Below, in pieces: positions 9,268-18,438 of a stretch of 54,921 nt of DNA. The stretch spans positions 1 through 54,921 of the forward strand of contig NZ_JMTZ01000020.1 of assembly GCF_000731095.1 (NCBI RefSeq), in the 5' to 3' direction. The stretch is from Lysobacter antibioticus (GTDB taxonomy: Bacteria; Pseudomonadota; Gammaproteobacteria; Xanthomonadales; Xanthomonadaceae). Made by a program: the position numbers and the translations under genes. Numbering within the stretch: position 1 is the stretch's first letter; each line of letters opens with the position of its first letter. The notes below the pieces were generated by a model that had not been told where the DNA came from, made no database searches, and saw nothing but the letters and a program-made list of their open reading frames with translations.

Positions 9268-10089
9268 TTACGGCATGAACGGCGATGGCTCTTCGACGTT
9301 GTAGCGGGTGACCGCGCACTCGGAGAAGCCCGAATGCGCGGTGTTGATGGCGACGTTCTCGATGCAGGTCGCACTGCTGCCGCCGATCAGCCCCTGCACG
9401 CCCGAACGCGTCCGCAGCATGATCGAGTTGTGCACCAACCGCGCCCGCGGCGACTGGCGCAGTTCGATGATCCGCTGCGTATTGTCCGGGAAATCGAGGA
9501 ACTGGTTGCCGGTCGCCTGCACGTCGGCCGAGCGGTCGACGAGCAGGCCGCCGCCGCTGTAGCCGGCGATCACGTTGTTGGTGACGACGGTGCGCGGCGC
9601 CATCGTGATCTGGATGGCCTCGCGCCACGGCGAGATGTTCGGGTTGCCGTAATCGATGACGCGATTGCCGACCACACGCGCCCCTGTACCGTCCGGCGGG
9701 CTGTCGCCGAAGATCACGATGCCCGCATCGTAGGGACGCACCACGGTGTTATTGAGCAGTTGATCGCCCGATCGCGTGCGCAGGTGGATGCCGAGCGAAT
9801 AGCCTTCGATGCGGCAGTTGCGTACCGTCACCCTGGACCAGGAGTCGACGGTAATGGCGGCGGCGCCGTTGGGGTTCGGGTCGGGATTGGCCAGAGTGCG
9901 TCCCTTGCAATCGAACTCGATGTCTTCGCCGGTGATGACGATGGGGACGCCAAGATTCCCGGCCAGGCAGTATTTTCCGGGCGCGGTGATATGCGGATTG
10001 GCCGAGGTGACGACGGTGTCGCAAGCCAGCGAGCTGGCACTGAACATCGCGGCCGACAGGGCCAGGCTGGAAAGCAGAATGGAGCGCAT
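9268..10089 (-). CDS. Secreted right-handed parallel beta-helix protein
   Basis: A 273-residue exported protein. Residues 1-23 (MRSILLSSLALSAAMFSASSLAC) form a Sec signal peptide. The mature part shows repeating strand-turn units with N-x-V and NN ladders (VRNCRIEGY, LLNNTVV, VVGNRVID, VTNNVIAGY, QATGNQFLDF, LVHNSIML), typical of the right-handed parallel beta-helix fold (pectate-lyase-like, PbH1 repeats). Cysteines near both ends (C23, FDCKG, RNCRIEG, TCIEN, SECAV) may form disulfides. SD AAAAGGA precedes the ATG at 10087-10089. It could be a polysaccharide-binding or -degrading protein. I see no clear catalytic triad. Confidence 0.8.
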   Translation of the reverse strand: MRSILLSSLALSAAMFSASSLACDTVVTSANPHITAPGKYCLAGNLGVPIVITGEDIEFDCKGRTLANPDPNPNGAAAITVDSWSRVTVRNCRIEGYSLGIHLRTRSGDQLLNNTVVRPYDAGIVIFGDSPPDGTGARVVGNRVIDYGNPNISPWREAIQITMAPRTVVTNNVIAGYSGGGLLVDRSADVQATGNQFLDFPDNTQRIIELRQSPRARLVHNSIMLRTRSGVQGLIGGSSATCIENVAINTAHSGFSECAVTRYNVEEPSPFMP

Positions 10090-10656
10090 GAATATCCTTT
10101 TAAGAGCGCCGATGAAACGACGGCTGCGCGAGACGCCCCCGTCGTGCCGCACAGGAACACGCGGCGACATGCCGCATCCTGCGTTGGGTGGAATGTCGTG
10201 ATGAAGCAGACCGGCGATCCCGACGGTCGTCCCTGGACCTGCGGCGCGCCGGAAGCATCGCATTCGATGCCGACTTCCCTGTCGAATGCGAGATTCCTGG
10301 CGTCGACCGCGAATGAAGCAGCTTCCCCGGCCTGCCTGCATCGCGACCGGGACAGAATCGCCGGTCGGCGTCGCAGGCGCCGCGACGGCGCGGGCCGTCG
10401 GCGTCTATTTGCAAGAAGCGGGGAGGTATCGCGCTGCGTTCGGACGCGCATGCCGTTGCGGCTGCGTCTGCGTTCGATCAATCGGGAACTGCGATCGCGT
10501 ATTGCGGCGATGACCTCGGCGCGGCGCTTCGGCTCGCGCCTGGCTCGCGAGCCGAGCCTTAAACCCGAAAAATCTTAGCCACTGGCACAGTCTTTGCCGG
10601 TTGCATTGAACGAAACCCGAGGCTGACGCCTCGGGTCCGTTTCTTACCGGCCCGAC
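10090..10656. other. 567-bp intergenic region
   Basis: No supported gene. It contains the ribosome binding site of the beta-helix gene at the left and a hairpin (10615-10636) at the right that probably ends the Gly/Lys-rich gene. Long open frames here are composition artefacts, rich in Arg and Ser. Confidence 0.5.
10615..10636 (-). terminator. Hairpin downstream of the Gly/Lys-rich gene
   Basis: Arms ACCCGAGGC (10615-10623) and GCCTCGGGT (10628-10636) with loop TGAC. On the minus strand the stem is followed by TTCGTTC. A weak to moderate intrinsic terminator. Confidence 0.5.
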
Positions 10657-11346
10657 TCAGCCGTGACCCTTGTCCTTTCCTTTGCCCTGGCCCTTGCCGC
10701 CGCCGTGGCCTTTGTCGCCACCCTGCCCCTTGCCATGGCCACCGCCCTTGTCGGAGTTGCCGCGTCCGTTTCCTTTCGAACTCTGGTGGTCGTAATGCGA
10801 GGGGCCGGCTCCGCTCTTCTTGCCGCCGGGATGGCCGTTGCTCTTGCCTTTGCCCTTGCCCGGCCCGTGCTGGGCCCAATCCACGTGCACCGACTGATTG
10901 ACGGTGATCGGATAGCCCCAGCGGTCGTAGGTGCCGATGGCGCCGCGCTTGAGCGCATGGAAGGCCGGCGAACCGGGCTTGATGCCCATCCGCTTGGCCA
11001 CCGCACCCCAACCCTGGCCGGGGTTGCGATCGTATTCGCGCACGACGTTCAGACACGGCACGCCGAGCGCACGCGCGATCGCGCATGCGTAGTAAACATC
11101 GCCGGGGGCCCAGCCGCGGCGATCGAGCAACTCGTCGATCAGCGAACGCGGTGCGCCGTAATAACCGCTGATCTCGTGGATGAAGGGCTCGCGATAGCGA
11201 CGACCGTAGTCGTTGATCTCACCGAGCCGCGTATCGACCCAGACGTCGCCGGTGCGGATGTTGTAACCGACCGTCTGTGCTTGCGCGGCCCCCGCCAGGC
11301 TCAAACCCAGCAACAGGGCCATACCCGCTCGCTTCATGTACCGCAT
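10657..11346 (-). CDS. Secreted protein with Gly/Lys/His-rich low-complexity tail
   Basis: A 229-residue protein. Signal peptide about residues 1-24 (RYMKRAGMALLLGLSLAGAAQAQ). The globular part (25 to ~150) contains GDVWVDTRLGEINDYGRRY, FIHEISGYYGAPRSLIDELLDRRGW and PGQGWGAVAKRMGIKPGSPAFHALK, a pattern seen in unnamed secreted proteins of Xanthomonadaceae. From about residue 160 the tail is almost wholly G, K, H, S and N (GKGKGKSNGHPGG, GGHGKGQGGDKGHGGG), positively charged and disordered. GAGG lies before the ATG at 11344-11346; an ATG three codons later is also possible. It faces away from the M35 protease gene. The role is unknown; the tail could bind nucleic acid, metal or anionic polymers. 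Confidence 0.75.
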   Translation of the reverse strand: MRYMKRAGMALLLGLSLAGAAQAQTVGYNIRTGDVWVDTRLGEINDYGRRYREPFIHEISGYYGAPRSLIDELLDRRGWAPGDVYYACAIARALGVPCLNVVREYDRNPGQGWGAVAKRMGIKPGSPAFHALKRGAIGTYDRWGYPITVNQSVHVDWAQHGPGKGKGKSNGHPGGKKSGAGPSHYDHQSSKGNGRGNSDKGGGHGKGQGGDKGHGGGKGQGKGKDKGHG

Positions 11347-11558
11347 GGCAAACACCTCGTCGTGATCGTGCGTGAAGTCCGGATGAAGGCGCCGAGCATA
11401 CGTTTTTGCCGGCTCTTCCACCGCAGTATCCGCCGCACGCCTTAACCTCGACCGATTAAAGCGTGATGCGTCGCACAATGCATTCAGGGCGACATTCTGG
11501 TTACGTGGACGTGTCCGCCCTCGCGGACTTTGCCGTTCATTTTCTCGGGGATTTTTGA

Positions 11559-12650
11559 ATGAAAATCAGTCTCATGTCCGCCGTCGCGGGCAGCGTCGTT
11601 CTCGCCGGCGCGATCGCCTCCGTCACCGCCGCCCCGCCACACGAAAAGAACAATCCTTTGCGCATCGGTTTGATGGCGCTCGCCGATCAGAACGGACACT
11701 TCGGCGGCCAGGTCGAAGTCACCGTCACCAACACCAGCCGTCACACCGCTCGCGTGCCCACATGGCAACTGCCTTCGAATCTCGCCGAATCCAAGTTGTT
11801 CGAGATCAGCCGCGACGGCGTAGCGGTTTCCTATAACGGCCCCATGATCAAGCGCGGCCTGCCCGATGCAGCCGACTTCACGATCCTGCGCGCCGGCGAA
11901 ACCCTGCGCAGCGTCGTCGACCTGTCCAAGGCCTACGACTTCTCGCAAAGCGGCCAATACGTGGTCGCCCTGGATTCGCCGCTGCAATTCGCTTCGCTAT
12001 CCGACGGCAAACTGCTGCGCCAGGACAACGGCCTGCCGCTGGTCGCCAAGAGCGCTCCGCTGAGCCTGTGGGTCAACGGCAAGGGCGAGGTCAGCGGTCA
12101 GGGCAAGCCCGGTGGCGGCGGCAGCAGCGTCGTCAACGGCGTGTCCTACAAGAGCTGCAGCGCGACCCAGATCGACACCATCGGCAGCGCCATCACCGCC
12201 GCGCGCGGTTATTCGGAAAATGCCAAGAGCTATCTCGGCGCCGGCACCGTGGGCCCGCGCTACACCACCTGGTTCGGCGCCTACACCTCGCAACGCTACG
12301 GCACCGCCAGCCAGCACTTCGTCGCCATCGACGCCGCCATGGACCAGAGCAACGGCGCCATCACCGTCAACTGCGGCTGCAACCAGAAGTACTACGCCTA
12401 CGTCTATCCGAACCAGCCTTACGAGATCTACGTCTGCCGCGCGTTCTGGTCCGCGTCGCTGACCGGCACCGACTCCAAGGCCGGCACCCTGATCCACGAG
12501 ATGAGCCACTTCGATGCCGTCGCCGGCACCGACGATCACGTCTACGGCCAGGCCGGCGCGAAGAACCTCGCGATCAGCAACCCGACCAACGCGCTCGACA
12601 ACGCCGACAGCCACGAGTACTTCGCCGAGAACACGCCGGCGCAAAACTGA
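11559..12650 (+). CDS. M35 family (aspzincin) metalloendopeptidase, copy 1
   Basis: A 363-residue secreted zinc protease of the deuterolysin/peptidyl-Lys metalloendopeptidase group. Signal peptide about 1-24 (MKISLMSAVAGSVVLAGAIASVTA). An N-terminal domain (about 30-175) of beta-sandwich type, including VEVTVTNTSRHTARVPTWQLP, is followed by a Gly-rich linker (180-190) and the catalytic domain. The zinc motif HEMSH is at 313-317, and the third ligand is D326 in GTDDHVYG (323-330), the aspzincin signature. Cysteines C200, C272, C274 and C293 likely form disulfides. The domain order matches bacterial M35 enzymes with an inhibitory or auxiliary N-terminal domain. A close paralogue lies at 49555-50664. 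Confidence 0.92.
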   Translation: MKISLMSAVAGSVVLAGAIASVTAAPPHEKNNPLRIGLMALADQNGHFGGQVEVTVTNTSRHTARVPTWQLPSNLAESKLFEISRDGVAVSYNGPMIKRGLPDAADFTILRAGETLRSVVDLSKAYDFSQSGQYVVALDSPLQFASLSDGKLLRQDNGLPLVAKSAPLSLWVNGKGEVSGQGKPGGGGSSVVNGVSYKSCSATQIDTIGSAITAARGYSENAKSYLGAGTVGPRYTTWFGAYTSQRYGTASQHFVAIDAAMDQSNGAITVNCGCNQKYYAYVYPNQPYEIYVCRAFWSASLTGTDSKAGTLIHEMSHFDAVAGTDDHVYGQAGAKNLAISNPTNALDNADSHEYFAENTPAQN

Positions 12651-12671
12651 CCCTCACCCGACGCAACAACG

Positions 12672-12704
12672 AACAGGCCCCGGTTTCCCGGGGCCTGTTC
12701 TTTT
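12672..12704 (+). terminator. Rho-independent terminator of the M35 copy 1 gene
   Basis: AACAGGCCCCGG, loop TTT, then CCGGGGCCTGTT, followed by CTTTT. It lies 20 bases after the stop, between the converging M35 and S8 protease genes, and could partly serve both. Confidence 0.8.
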
Positions 12705-12740
12705 ACGGCCGGTCTTTTACGATCGGTCTTTAGCGCGGCC

Positions 12741-14105
<1,365 letters not shown>

Positions 14106-14171
14106 TGGCTCATGCCCTTCAGGTTTTGGCTTCAGGTATTGGCTGGCGACCCGACCGGTCGCTTCACGAGC

Positions 14172-14195
14172 GTATGTGCCAAATCGGTCACATAC
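14172..14195. promoter_or_regulatory. Palindromic candidate operator upstream of the S8 protease gene
   Basis: GTATGTG (14172-14178) and CACATAC (14189-14195) form a perfect inverted repeat with a 10-base spacer. They lie 67-90 bases before the S8 protease start. It resembles a CRP/Clp-type site (TGTG...CACA), but the spacing is two bases longer than the usual TGTGA-N6-TCACA. It may be another dimeric regulator's site. Confidence 0.45.
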
Positions 14196-14300
14196 ATGCT
14201 GCGTCGCAGCAAACGCTGAATTGACTGAATTCGGGCGCAGCCACGCTTGAGACCAGCGCCCTGAGCCGCCCACAGAAGGGCTATGCCATGCCGTGCCGGG

Positions 14301-14678
14301 TCAGGAATCCTTGCGCGGACGCGAGGGTGCGCGGTCGGCCTTGCCGCGGACGGGCGCCGCCTCGGGCAACTGCGGATCGGTATCGGTGCCGAGCGCGCGC
14401 AGCCTGACCGGGGTGAACTCGCCGTCGCCGAGCAAATCGAGGCTGGCGAGCGGATTGCGCAACAAGGCCTCGCGCTGCAGGAAGGTCTCGCTGCCGACCT
14501 TGGGCGGCCTGCGCTCGCTGCACAGGCGCAGGCTGATTTTAAGGATGCTGGTGCCGGAGCGGCTCCAGGCACGGCCGGGGATAAGACGACTGACGATGGC
14601 GCTGTCGAGGCGAACCGTCACCGACGATTGGTCGATGGATTCGCATTTGCCAACGGCGATATCGAACATAAGCTGCAT
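14301..14678 (-). CDS. Hypothetical protein, second gene of a small pair
   Basis: A 125-residue protein, not recognised. The first ~75 residues look folded (FDIAVGKCESIDQSSVTVRLDSAIV, then ILKISLRLC); the tail is charged and Pro/Arg-rich. The ATG is 7 bases past the stop of the preceding 89-residue gene, with GAGG in between, so the two are likely co-translated. No signal peptide. It follows the S8 protease gene upstream region on the same strand, separated by about 195 bases. Confidence 0.55.
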   Translation of the reverse strand: MQLMFDIAVGKCESIDQSSVTVRLDSAIVSRLIPGRAWSRSGTSILKISLRLCSERRPPKVGSETFLQREALLRNPLASLDLLGDGEFTPVRLRALGTDTDPQLPEAAPVRGKADRAPSRPRKDS

Positions 14679-14685
14679 GAAAACC

Positions 14686-14955
14686 TCAATGCGACACGAA
14701 AGTTAAGACACTGCTGAGCCTGGAATCGTCCAGCAGCCGGCGAAGACGCGACTCGACGATGCGCAGATCGCCGAGCCTGGGCGAAGCGCGCAAGGAATAG
14801 ATCGCCGTCTGTTTTCCCAACAACAGACGATGCGTGCGGTGAACGCTCACATTGGTGGAGCTGCAGGCTTCCATCCAGATTCGCCGCAGTTGCAGCGGCC
14901 CGATGCTCTGGCCGTTTCCCAGCGTGAAATAGAACCATTCGACGTTCTCTTGCAT
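14686..14955 (-). CDS. Hypothetical protein, first gene of a small pair
   Basis: An 89-residue protein, not recognised. The start at 14953-14955 was chosen because GGAGAG lies 6 bases before it; a GTG 15 bases upstream would place that ribosome site inside the gene. The N terminus (MQENVEWFYFTLGNGQSIGP) is aromatic. The middle and C-terminal parts have regular strand/helix alternation (THRLLLGKQTAIYSL, LRIVESRLRRLLDD). Likely cytosolic. Codon use is ordinary for the window. Function cannot be inferred. Confidence 0.55.
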   Translation of the reverse strand: MQENVEWFYFTLGNGQSIGPLQLRRIWMEACSSTNVSVHRTHRLLLGKQTAIYSLRASPRLGDLRIVESRLRRLLDDSRLSSVLTFVSH

Positions 14956-15602
14956 CGGTCTCTCCGGCACACGGCGAACGGGTTGCGTTGCGCCCGGCTG
15001 ATTCCATCGCGAGCCGCTGCGGCAGTGCCGGACCTAGAGTCCCGCACCGTCGACTCCTTGGCTCGCACCTAAACGACGGCGAAGATCTTCCTCGCCGCCT
15101 CGCTTTTCCTGATGGATCGTTGACTCTTCGATTCGGCGCGCCGGCGATCCGCTCGTACCGCGCCGGCGCTGCAGCCGAAGCCGCACCAAAACCGGATGCG
15201 GAACCCGCAAACGCTAGTCACGCCGATCGTTCATAACCGTCTCCAGCGACGCGATAAACGACCAAGACCGTGCACTCGCCGGACGTGGGAGTGCGAAGCT
15301 GATGCGGAAGGAAAAGAATCTTCTGCGCCTGAATGGCTGAATACGACATTGCGTCGTGGTGACGGGCCAGCCTGCGCCCGCAAGCGTTAGCCGCACGTGA
15401 ATCGATCCTGAGTCTGACCCAGGCGACGACGGTCTCGGCCGGCCGCATCGCATCGGCGCGGCCGGGTCGGGGCGCCGCCCGGACCGGCCGAGCGCCTTGC
15501 TGCACGGCCTTCTCGGCGACTTCCACGCGCGCCAGGCCCGCGTCTCCCCTCTCTCGCCGAGCGCAATTGACGCCGGACGGGAACGTCCAGTAAAAGATAC
15601 GA
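14956..15602. other. 647-bp intergenic region
   Basis: No supported gene. The part from about 15180 to 15400 is less GC-rich than its surroundings, but the frames through it show no family features. The right end carries the promoter and operator of the XRE regulator. Confidence 0.5.
15567..15596 (+). promoter_or_regulatory. Predicted promoter of the XRE-cupin gene
   Basis: TTGACG (15567-15572) and TAAAAG (15591-15596) are 18 bases apart. A start of transcription about 7 bases downstream would fall at or next to the ATG at 15603, giving a nearly leaderless mRNA. No Shine-Dalgarno sequence is seen before that ATG, which fits. Confidence 0.5.
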
Positions 15603-15621
15603 ATGACCACTTTACTGGACG
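15584..15621. promoter_or_regulatory. Inverted-repeat operator spanning the XRE start codon
   Basis: Arms CGTCCAGTAAA (15584-15594) and TTTACTGGACG (15611-15621) are perfect over 11 bp with a 16-base spacer that contains the ATG at 15603. The left arm overlaps the predicted -10 box. Such a site fits autorepression by the encoded HTH protein. Confidence 0.6.
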
Positions 15622-16169
15622 AATCGAGCCTGCAACTGGCCCGCCGGATACGCCTGGAGCGCGAAACCCGCGGCTGGTCCCTGGCCGACCTGGCGGCGCG
15701 TTCGGAGGTGTCGAAGGCTGCGATCAGCAAGATCGAGCGCGGCGAGACCAGCCCGACCGCGGCCTTGCTGGTCCGCCTGGCCGGCGCGTTCGACCTGACC
15801 CTGGCCGGGCTGCTGCTGCGCGCCGAAGGCGATGCCGGCCGGCTGTCGCGAGCCGACGCGCAACCGGTTTGGCGCGATCCGGAAACCGGCTATCGGCGCA
15901 AACAGGTGTTCGTCCGCCCCGACCATCCGATCGAGATCGTCGAGGTCGAGATGCCCGCGGGACGGCGCGTCTGCCTGCCCGCCTCGTCCTACGCCCGCAT
16001 CCGCCAGGCGATCCGGGTGATCAAGGGCGAGCTCAGCATCGTCGAAGGTGGCGAAAGCCACCGATTGCAGGCCGGCGATTGCCTCGGCTTCGGCGCGCCG
16101 TCGGACGTCACGCTCGCCAACGACACACCGAGACCTTGCGTCTACCTCGTCGTCCTGGCCAGGAGCTGA
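15603..16169 (+). CDS. XRE-family transcriptional regulator with C-terminal cupin domain
   Basis: A 188-residue DNA-binding protein. Residues about 10-65 form a helix-turn-helix of the XRE/Cro type (WSLADLAARSEVSKAAISKIERGETSPTAALLVRLAGAF). Residues about 100-185 form a cupin_2 sensor domain (IEIVEVEMPAGRRVCLPA...VIKGELSIVEGGESHRLQAGDCLGFG) that would bind a small ligand. The cupin's usual metal histidines appear reduced. Such regulators typically control one adjacent enzyme or transporter operon; here the next gene is a GNAT acetyltransferase five bases away. An 11-bp inverted repeat flanks the start codon. Confidence 0.9.
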   Translation: MTTLLDESSLQLARRIRLERETRGWSLADLAARSEVSKAAISKIERGETSPTAALLVRLAGAFDLTLAGLLLRAEGDAGRLSRADAQPVWRDPETGYRRKQVFVRPDHPIEIVEVEMPAGRRVCLPASSYARIRQAIRVIKGELSIVEGGESHRLQAGDCLGFGAPSDVTLANDTPRPCVYLVVLARS

Positions 16170-16174
16170 GCCGC

Positions 16175-16720
16175 ATGCTTTCCATCGATATGCACTCCAT
16201 CGATATGCCCGCCTTGGAGATCAGAGCGCTGTCGTCCTCGGCCGAAATCCTCTCGATGCTGAGCGAACTGCTGATCGACGTCGTCGCCCACGGCGGCTCG
16301 GTCGGCTTCATGCATCCCCTGTCGCCAGAACAAGCCCAAGCGTTCTGGCACAACTCGCTGGCCGCGGCCGATCTCGGCTCGCGCATCGTGCTCGGCGCCT
16401 TCGATGAAGACAGCTTGGTGGGCACGGCGACCTTGTTGCTCGATTGCCCGCCCAATCAACCGCATCGCGGCGAGATCGCGAAACTGATGACGTGCCGCGA
16501 CTATCGCGGCCGGGGCGTGGCTTCATCGCTGATACGCGCCGTCGAAACACTCGCAGTCGAGCACCGACGCTCGTTGCTCGTGCTCGATACCGCCAGCGAC
16601 AAAGGCGCATCGGCCTTTTACGAAAAGCTGGGCTACGTACGCGCCGGCGAAATCCCCGATTACGCCCTGAAACCGCACGGCGGGCTGACCGGAACGATCA
16701 TTTTCTGGAAGAAGGTTTGA
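16175..16720 (+). CDS. GNAT family N-acetyltransferase
   Basis: A 181-residue acetyltransferase with the acetyl-CoA loop YRGRGVASSLIRAVE and the C-terminal DTASDKGASAFYEKLGYVRAGEIPDYAL typical of GNAT enzymes that acetylate small amines. AGGAG at 16161-16165 precedes the ATG, and the gap from the XRE gene is 5 bases, so the two form an operon. The N terminus contains an in-frame direct repeat (SIDMHSIDMP), giving alternative ATG starts at 16190 and 16205. The substrate is unknown; the cupin regulator may sense it. Confidence 0.88.
   Translation: MLSIDMHSIDMPALEIRALSSSAEILSMLSELLIDVVAHGGSVGFMHPLSPEQAQAFWHNSLAAADLGSRIVLGAFDEDSLVGTATLLLDCPPNQPHRGEIAKLMTCRDYRGRGVASSLIRAVETLAVEHRRSLLVLDTASDKGASAFYEKLGYVRAGEIPDYALKPHGGLTGTIIFWKKV
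16181..16208 (+). repeat. 13-nt direct repeat inside the GNAT start region
   Basis: TCCATCGATATGC occurs at 16181-16193 and 16196-16208, offset 15 nt, so the frame is kept. It duplicates codons for S-I-D-M and multiplies possible start codons. Confidence 0.85.
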
Positions 16721-16899
16721 GCCGGGCCGGCGCGGCCGCCCCGTTATCGGCGCGCACGCGGCGCCCGAACGAGCCGAGCGCGATATCCGATGCGGCGTGG
16801 GAAAAACCTGCAGGGAAAGCGGTTTTCGGCAGGCCGCGTGCTGCGCTGGGGGCGCTGGACCCGAAGCGCAAATCCAAACGTTTTCCCAGAACCGCGCGA

Positions 16900-16986
16900 T
16901 GGTGCCCGGAGCCGGAATCGAACCGGCACGGAGTTGCCCCCGGCAGATTTTAAGTCTGCTGCGTCTACCGATTTCGCCATCCGGGC
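16900..16986 (-). tRNA. tRNA-Leu (UAA)
   Basis: An 87-nt cloverleaf including an encoded CCA end (plus-strand TGG at 16900-16902). The acceptor GCCCGGA pairs with the 3' side; the anticodon arm is GCAGA-CTTAAAA-TCTGC with anticodon UAA; a long variable arm and the T arm GGTTCGATTCC are present. It is the last of three tRNAs downstream of pgsA, corresponding in order to E. coli leuZ. Confidence 0.95.
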
Positions 16987-17453
16987 AGGATGCGGTGACC
17001 GCGATAGCTTACGACAGCCGTGCGCGACACGACACCAAGAGCGTTGTCCGAACCATCCGGGGACGGTTTCGCTTGCTCCGGACAACGGCGATGCGACGCA
17101 CTCGACTGTGCCGTCAGGACGGGTCGTCAATGCGCTTGCGGATCGGGTCGCGACGGCTTGCGTGCCCGATCCGATCCCGACGCTCCGACTGTCGAATCCG
17201 CGAAGCGGTCGCGGCGAAACGGCCCACTGCGGATACTCGCTATCGTCGATGCGCGCGGGTCCCGGGGCAGCCTGCGGGCAAACTCGGCATGCACGCCTGC
17301 ACAACTGCCCGAATGGATCGAACCGACCCCGAATGCGCACGGAGCACGGCGCAACCTCGAACCGGGTGCCGCGCAACCCTCTCGCTTCGGTCGATTCGCA
17401 CGAAACGATGGCGCAAAAAAACGACCAGGTTGCCCTGGTCGTTTTTTTCGAAT
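16987..17453. other. 467-bp spacer between tRNA-Leu and tRNA-Cys
   Basis: No gene is supported. It is unusually long for a spacer inside a tRNA cluster. A strong hairpin flanked by A- and T-runs lies at 17415-17448 next to tRNA-Cys. The rest has no clear structure, and a separate promoter for tRNA-Leu should be in it. Confidence 0.5.
17415..17448. terminator. Bidirectional rho-independent terminator after tRNA-Cys
   Basis: A-run, ACGACCAGG, TTGC, CCTGGTCGT and T-run, symmetrical, so it works on both strands. It lies 5 bases downstream of tRNA-Cys on the minus strand. Confidence 0.85.
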
Positions 17454-17527
17454 TGGAGGCCGAGGTCGGAATTGAACCGGCGTACGCGGATTTGCAGTCC
17501 GCTGCATAACCACTCTGCCACCCGGCC
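17454..17527 (-). tRNA. tRNA-Cys (GCA)
   Basis: A 74-nt cloverleaf with encoded CCA (TGG at 17454-17456). The acceptor starts GGCCGGG; the anticodon arm GCGGA-CTGCAAA-TCCGC gives GCA; the T arm is GGTTCAATTCC. It corresponds in position to E. coli cysT in the glyW-cysT-leuZ set. Confidence 0.95.
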
Positions 17528-17593
17528 GGTGACTTGCCACAGCATACTGCCTGCGGCTGCGTCGGCTTGCAATCGCTGCAAGCCTTCGCCTGA

Positions 17594-17624
17594 AAAAACA
17601 AAACCCCGCGGGCGGGGTTTTGTT
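17594..17624 (-). terminator. Rho-independent terminator between tRNA-Gly and tRNA-Cys
   Basis: On the minus strand AACAAAACCCCGC, a 2-nt loop, GCGGGGTTTTGTT and then a T-run. It lies about 37 bases after tRNA-Gly and 66 bases before tRNA-Cys. Confidence 0.85.
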
Positions 17625-17660
17625 TCTGAGGATGACTCCGTTACCGGAGGTCCTCTAATT

Positions 17661-17736
<76 letters not shown>

Positions 17737-17862
17737 TGAAGGAAGCGATATTTTAGGGATCGAAAGAAAAGTGTCAACTACTTTTTTTCGATGCCTGGAA
17801 ACGATTCAGTCCCCGATGCGTTCGTTGCCTGCCAAGGCTTCGTTCGCGCCGAACCGATACGA

Positions 17863-18438
17863 TCAGTTCGTGGGCTTGTTGGCGTCCTCGCGCATTATAG
17901 GCCATGCCGCGCGTAAATACGCTAGTCCCGACCACAAAGTTAGCAAGGCCGCTGCAGCAAGCAACCATTCGCCGATGCCGAAGATCGGCAAACCCCACAC
18001 GCGCTCCTGATAAAGCAGGCAAACCAGCGCGACCATCTGCACGATGGTCTTGATCTTGCCGATCGAGGCGACTTTCACCGCGGCGCGCTGACCGAGCTCG
18101 GCCATCCATTCGCGCAGCGCGGAAACGGCGATTTCGCGGCCGACGATGACCGCCGCCCACAAGGTCATCCACACCGTCGGATGCTTCTGCACGATCAGCA
18201 GCAGCGCCACCGCGACCATCAGCTTGTCGGCTACCGGGTCGAGGAATGCGCCGAATGCCGAGTACTGGTCGTAACGGCGCGCGATCCAGCCGTCGAGCCA
18301 ATCGGTGATCGAGGCGAAGGCGAAAATGAACGCGGCGGCGAAGTTGGTCCACGGATAGTCCAGGAAAAACACCACCACCAGCACCGGGATCAGCACGATC
18401 CGGGCCAGAGTCAGCATGGTGGGTATGGTCAACTTCAT
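17863..18438 (-). CDS. pgsA: CDP-diacylglycerol-glycerol-3-phosphate 3-phosphatidyltransferase
   Basis: A 191-residue integral membrane enzyme making phosphatidylglycerol phosphate, the committed step to phosphatidylglycerol and cardiolipin. The CDP-alcohol phosphotransferase motif is complete: D49-G50-x2-A53-R54-x8-G63-x3-D67-x3-D71. Several hydrophobic segments flank it (7-26, 33-45, 74-84, 92-102, 130-142, 155-170). The ATG overlaps the uvrC stop by four bases (ATGA), so the two are coupled, as uvrC-pgsA is in E. coli. Confidence 0.97.
   Translation of the reverse strand: MKLTIPTMLTLARIVLIPVLVVVFFLDYPWTNFAAAFIFAFASITDWLDGWIARRYDQYSAFGAFLDPVADKLMVAVALLLIVQKHPTVWMTLWAAVIVGREIAVSALREWMAELGQRAAVKVASIGKIKTIVQMVALVCLLYQERVWGLPIFGIGEWLLAAAALLTLWSGLAYLRAAWPIMREDANKPTN

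Noticed and set aside
14172-14195. Canonical CRP/Clp binding site
   Set aside because: The arms match TGTG/CACA, but total spacing is two bases too long for TGTGA-N6-TCACA, so I keep it only as an unassigned palindrome.
16721-16986. Integration site or mobile island at tRNA-Leu
   Set aside because: No integrase gene and no repeated 3' end of the tRNA were seen nearby.
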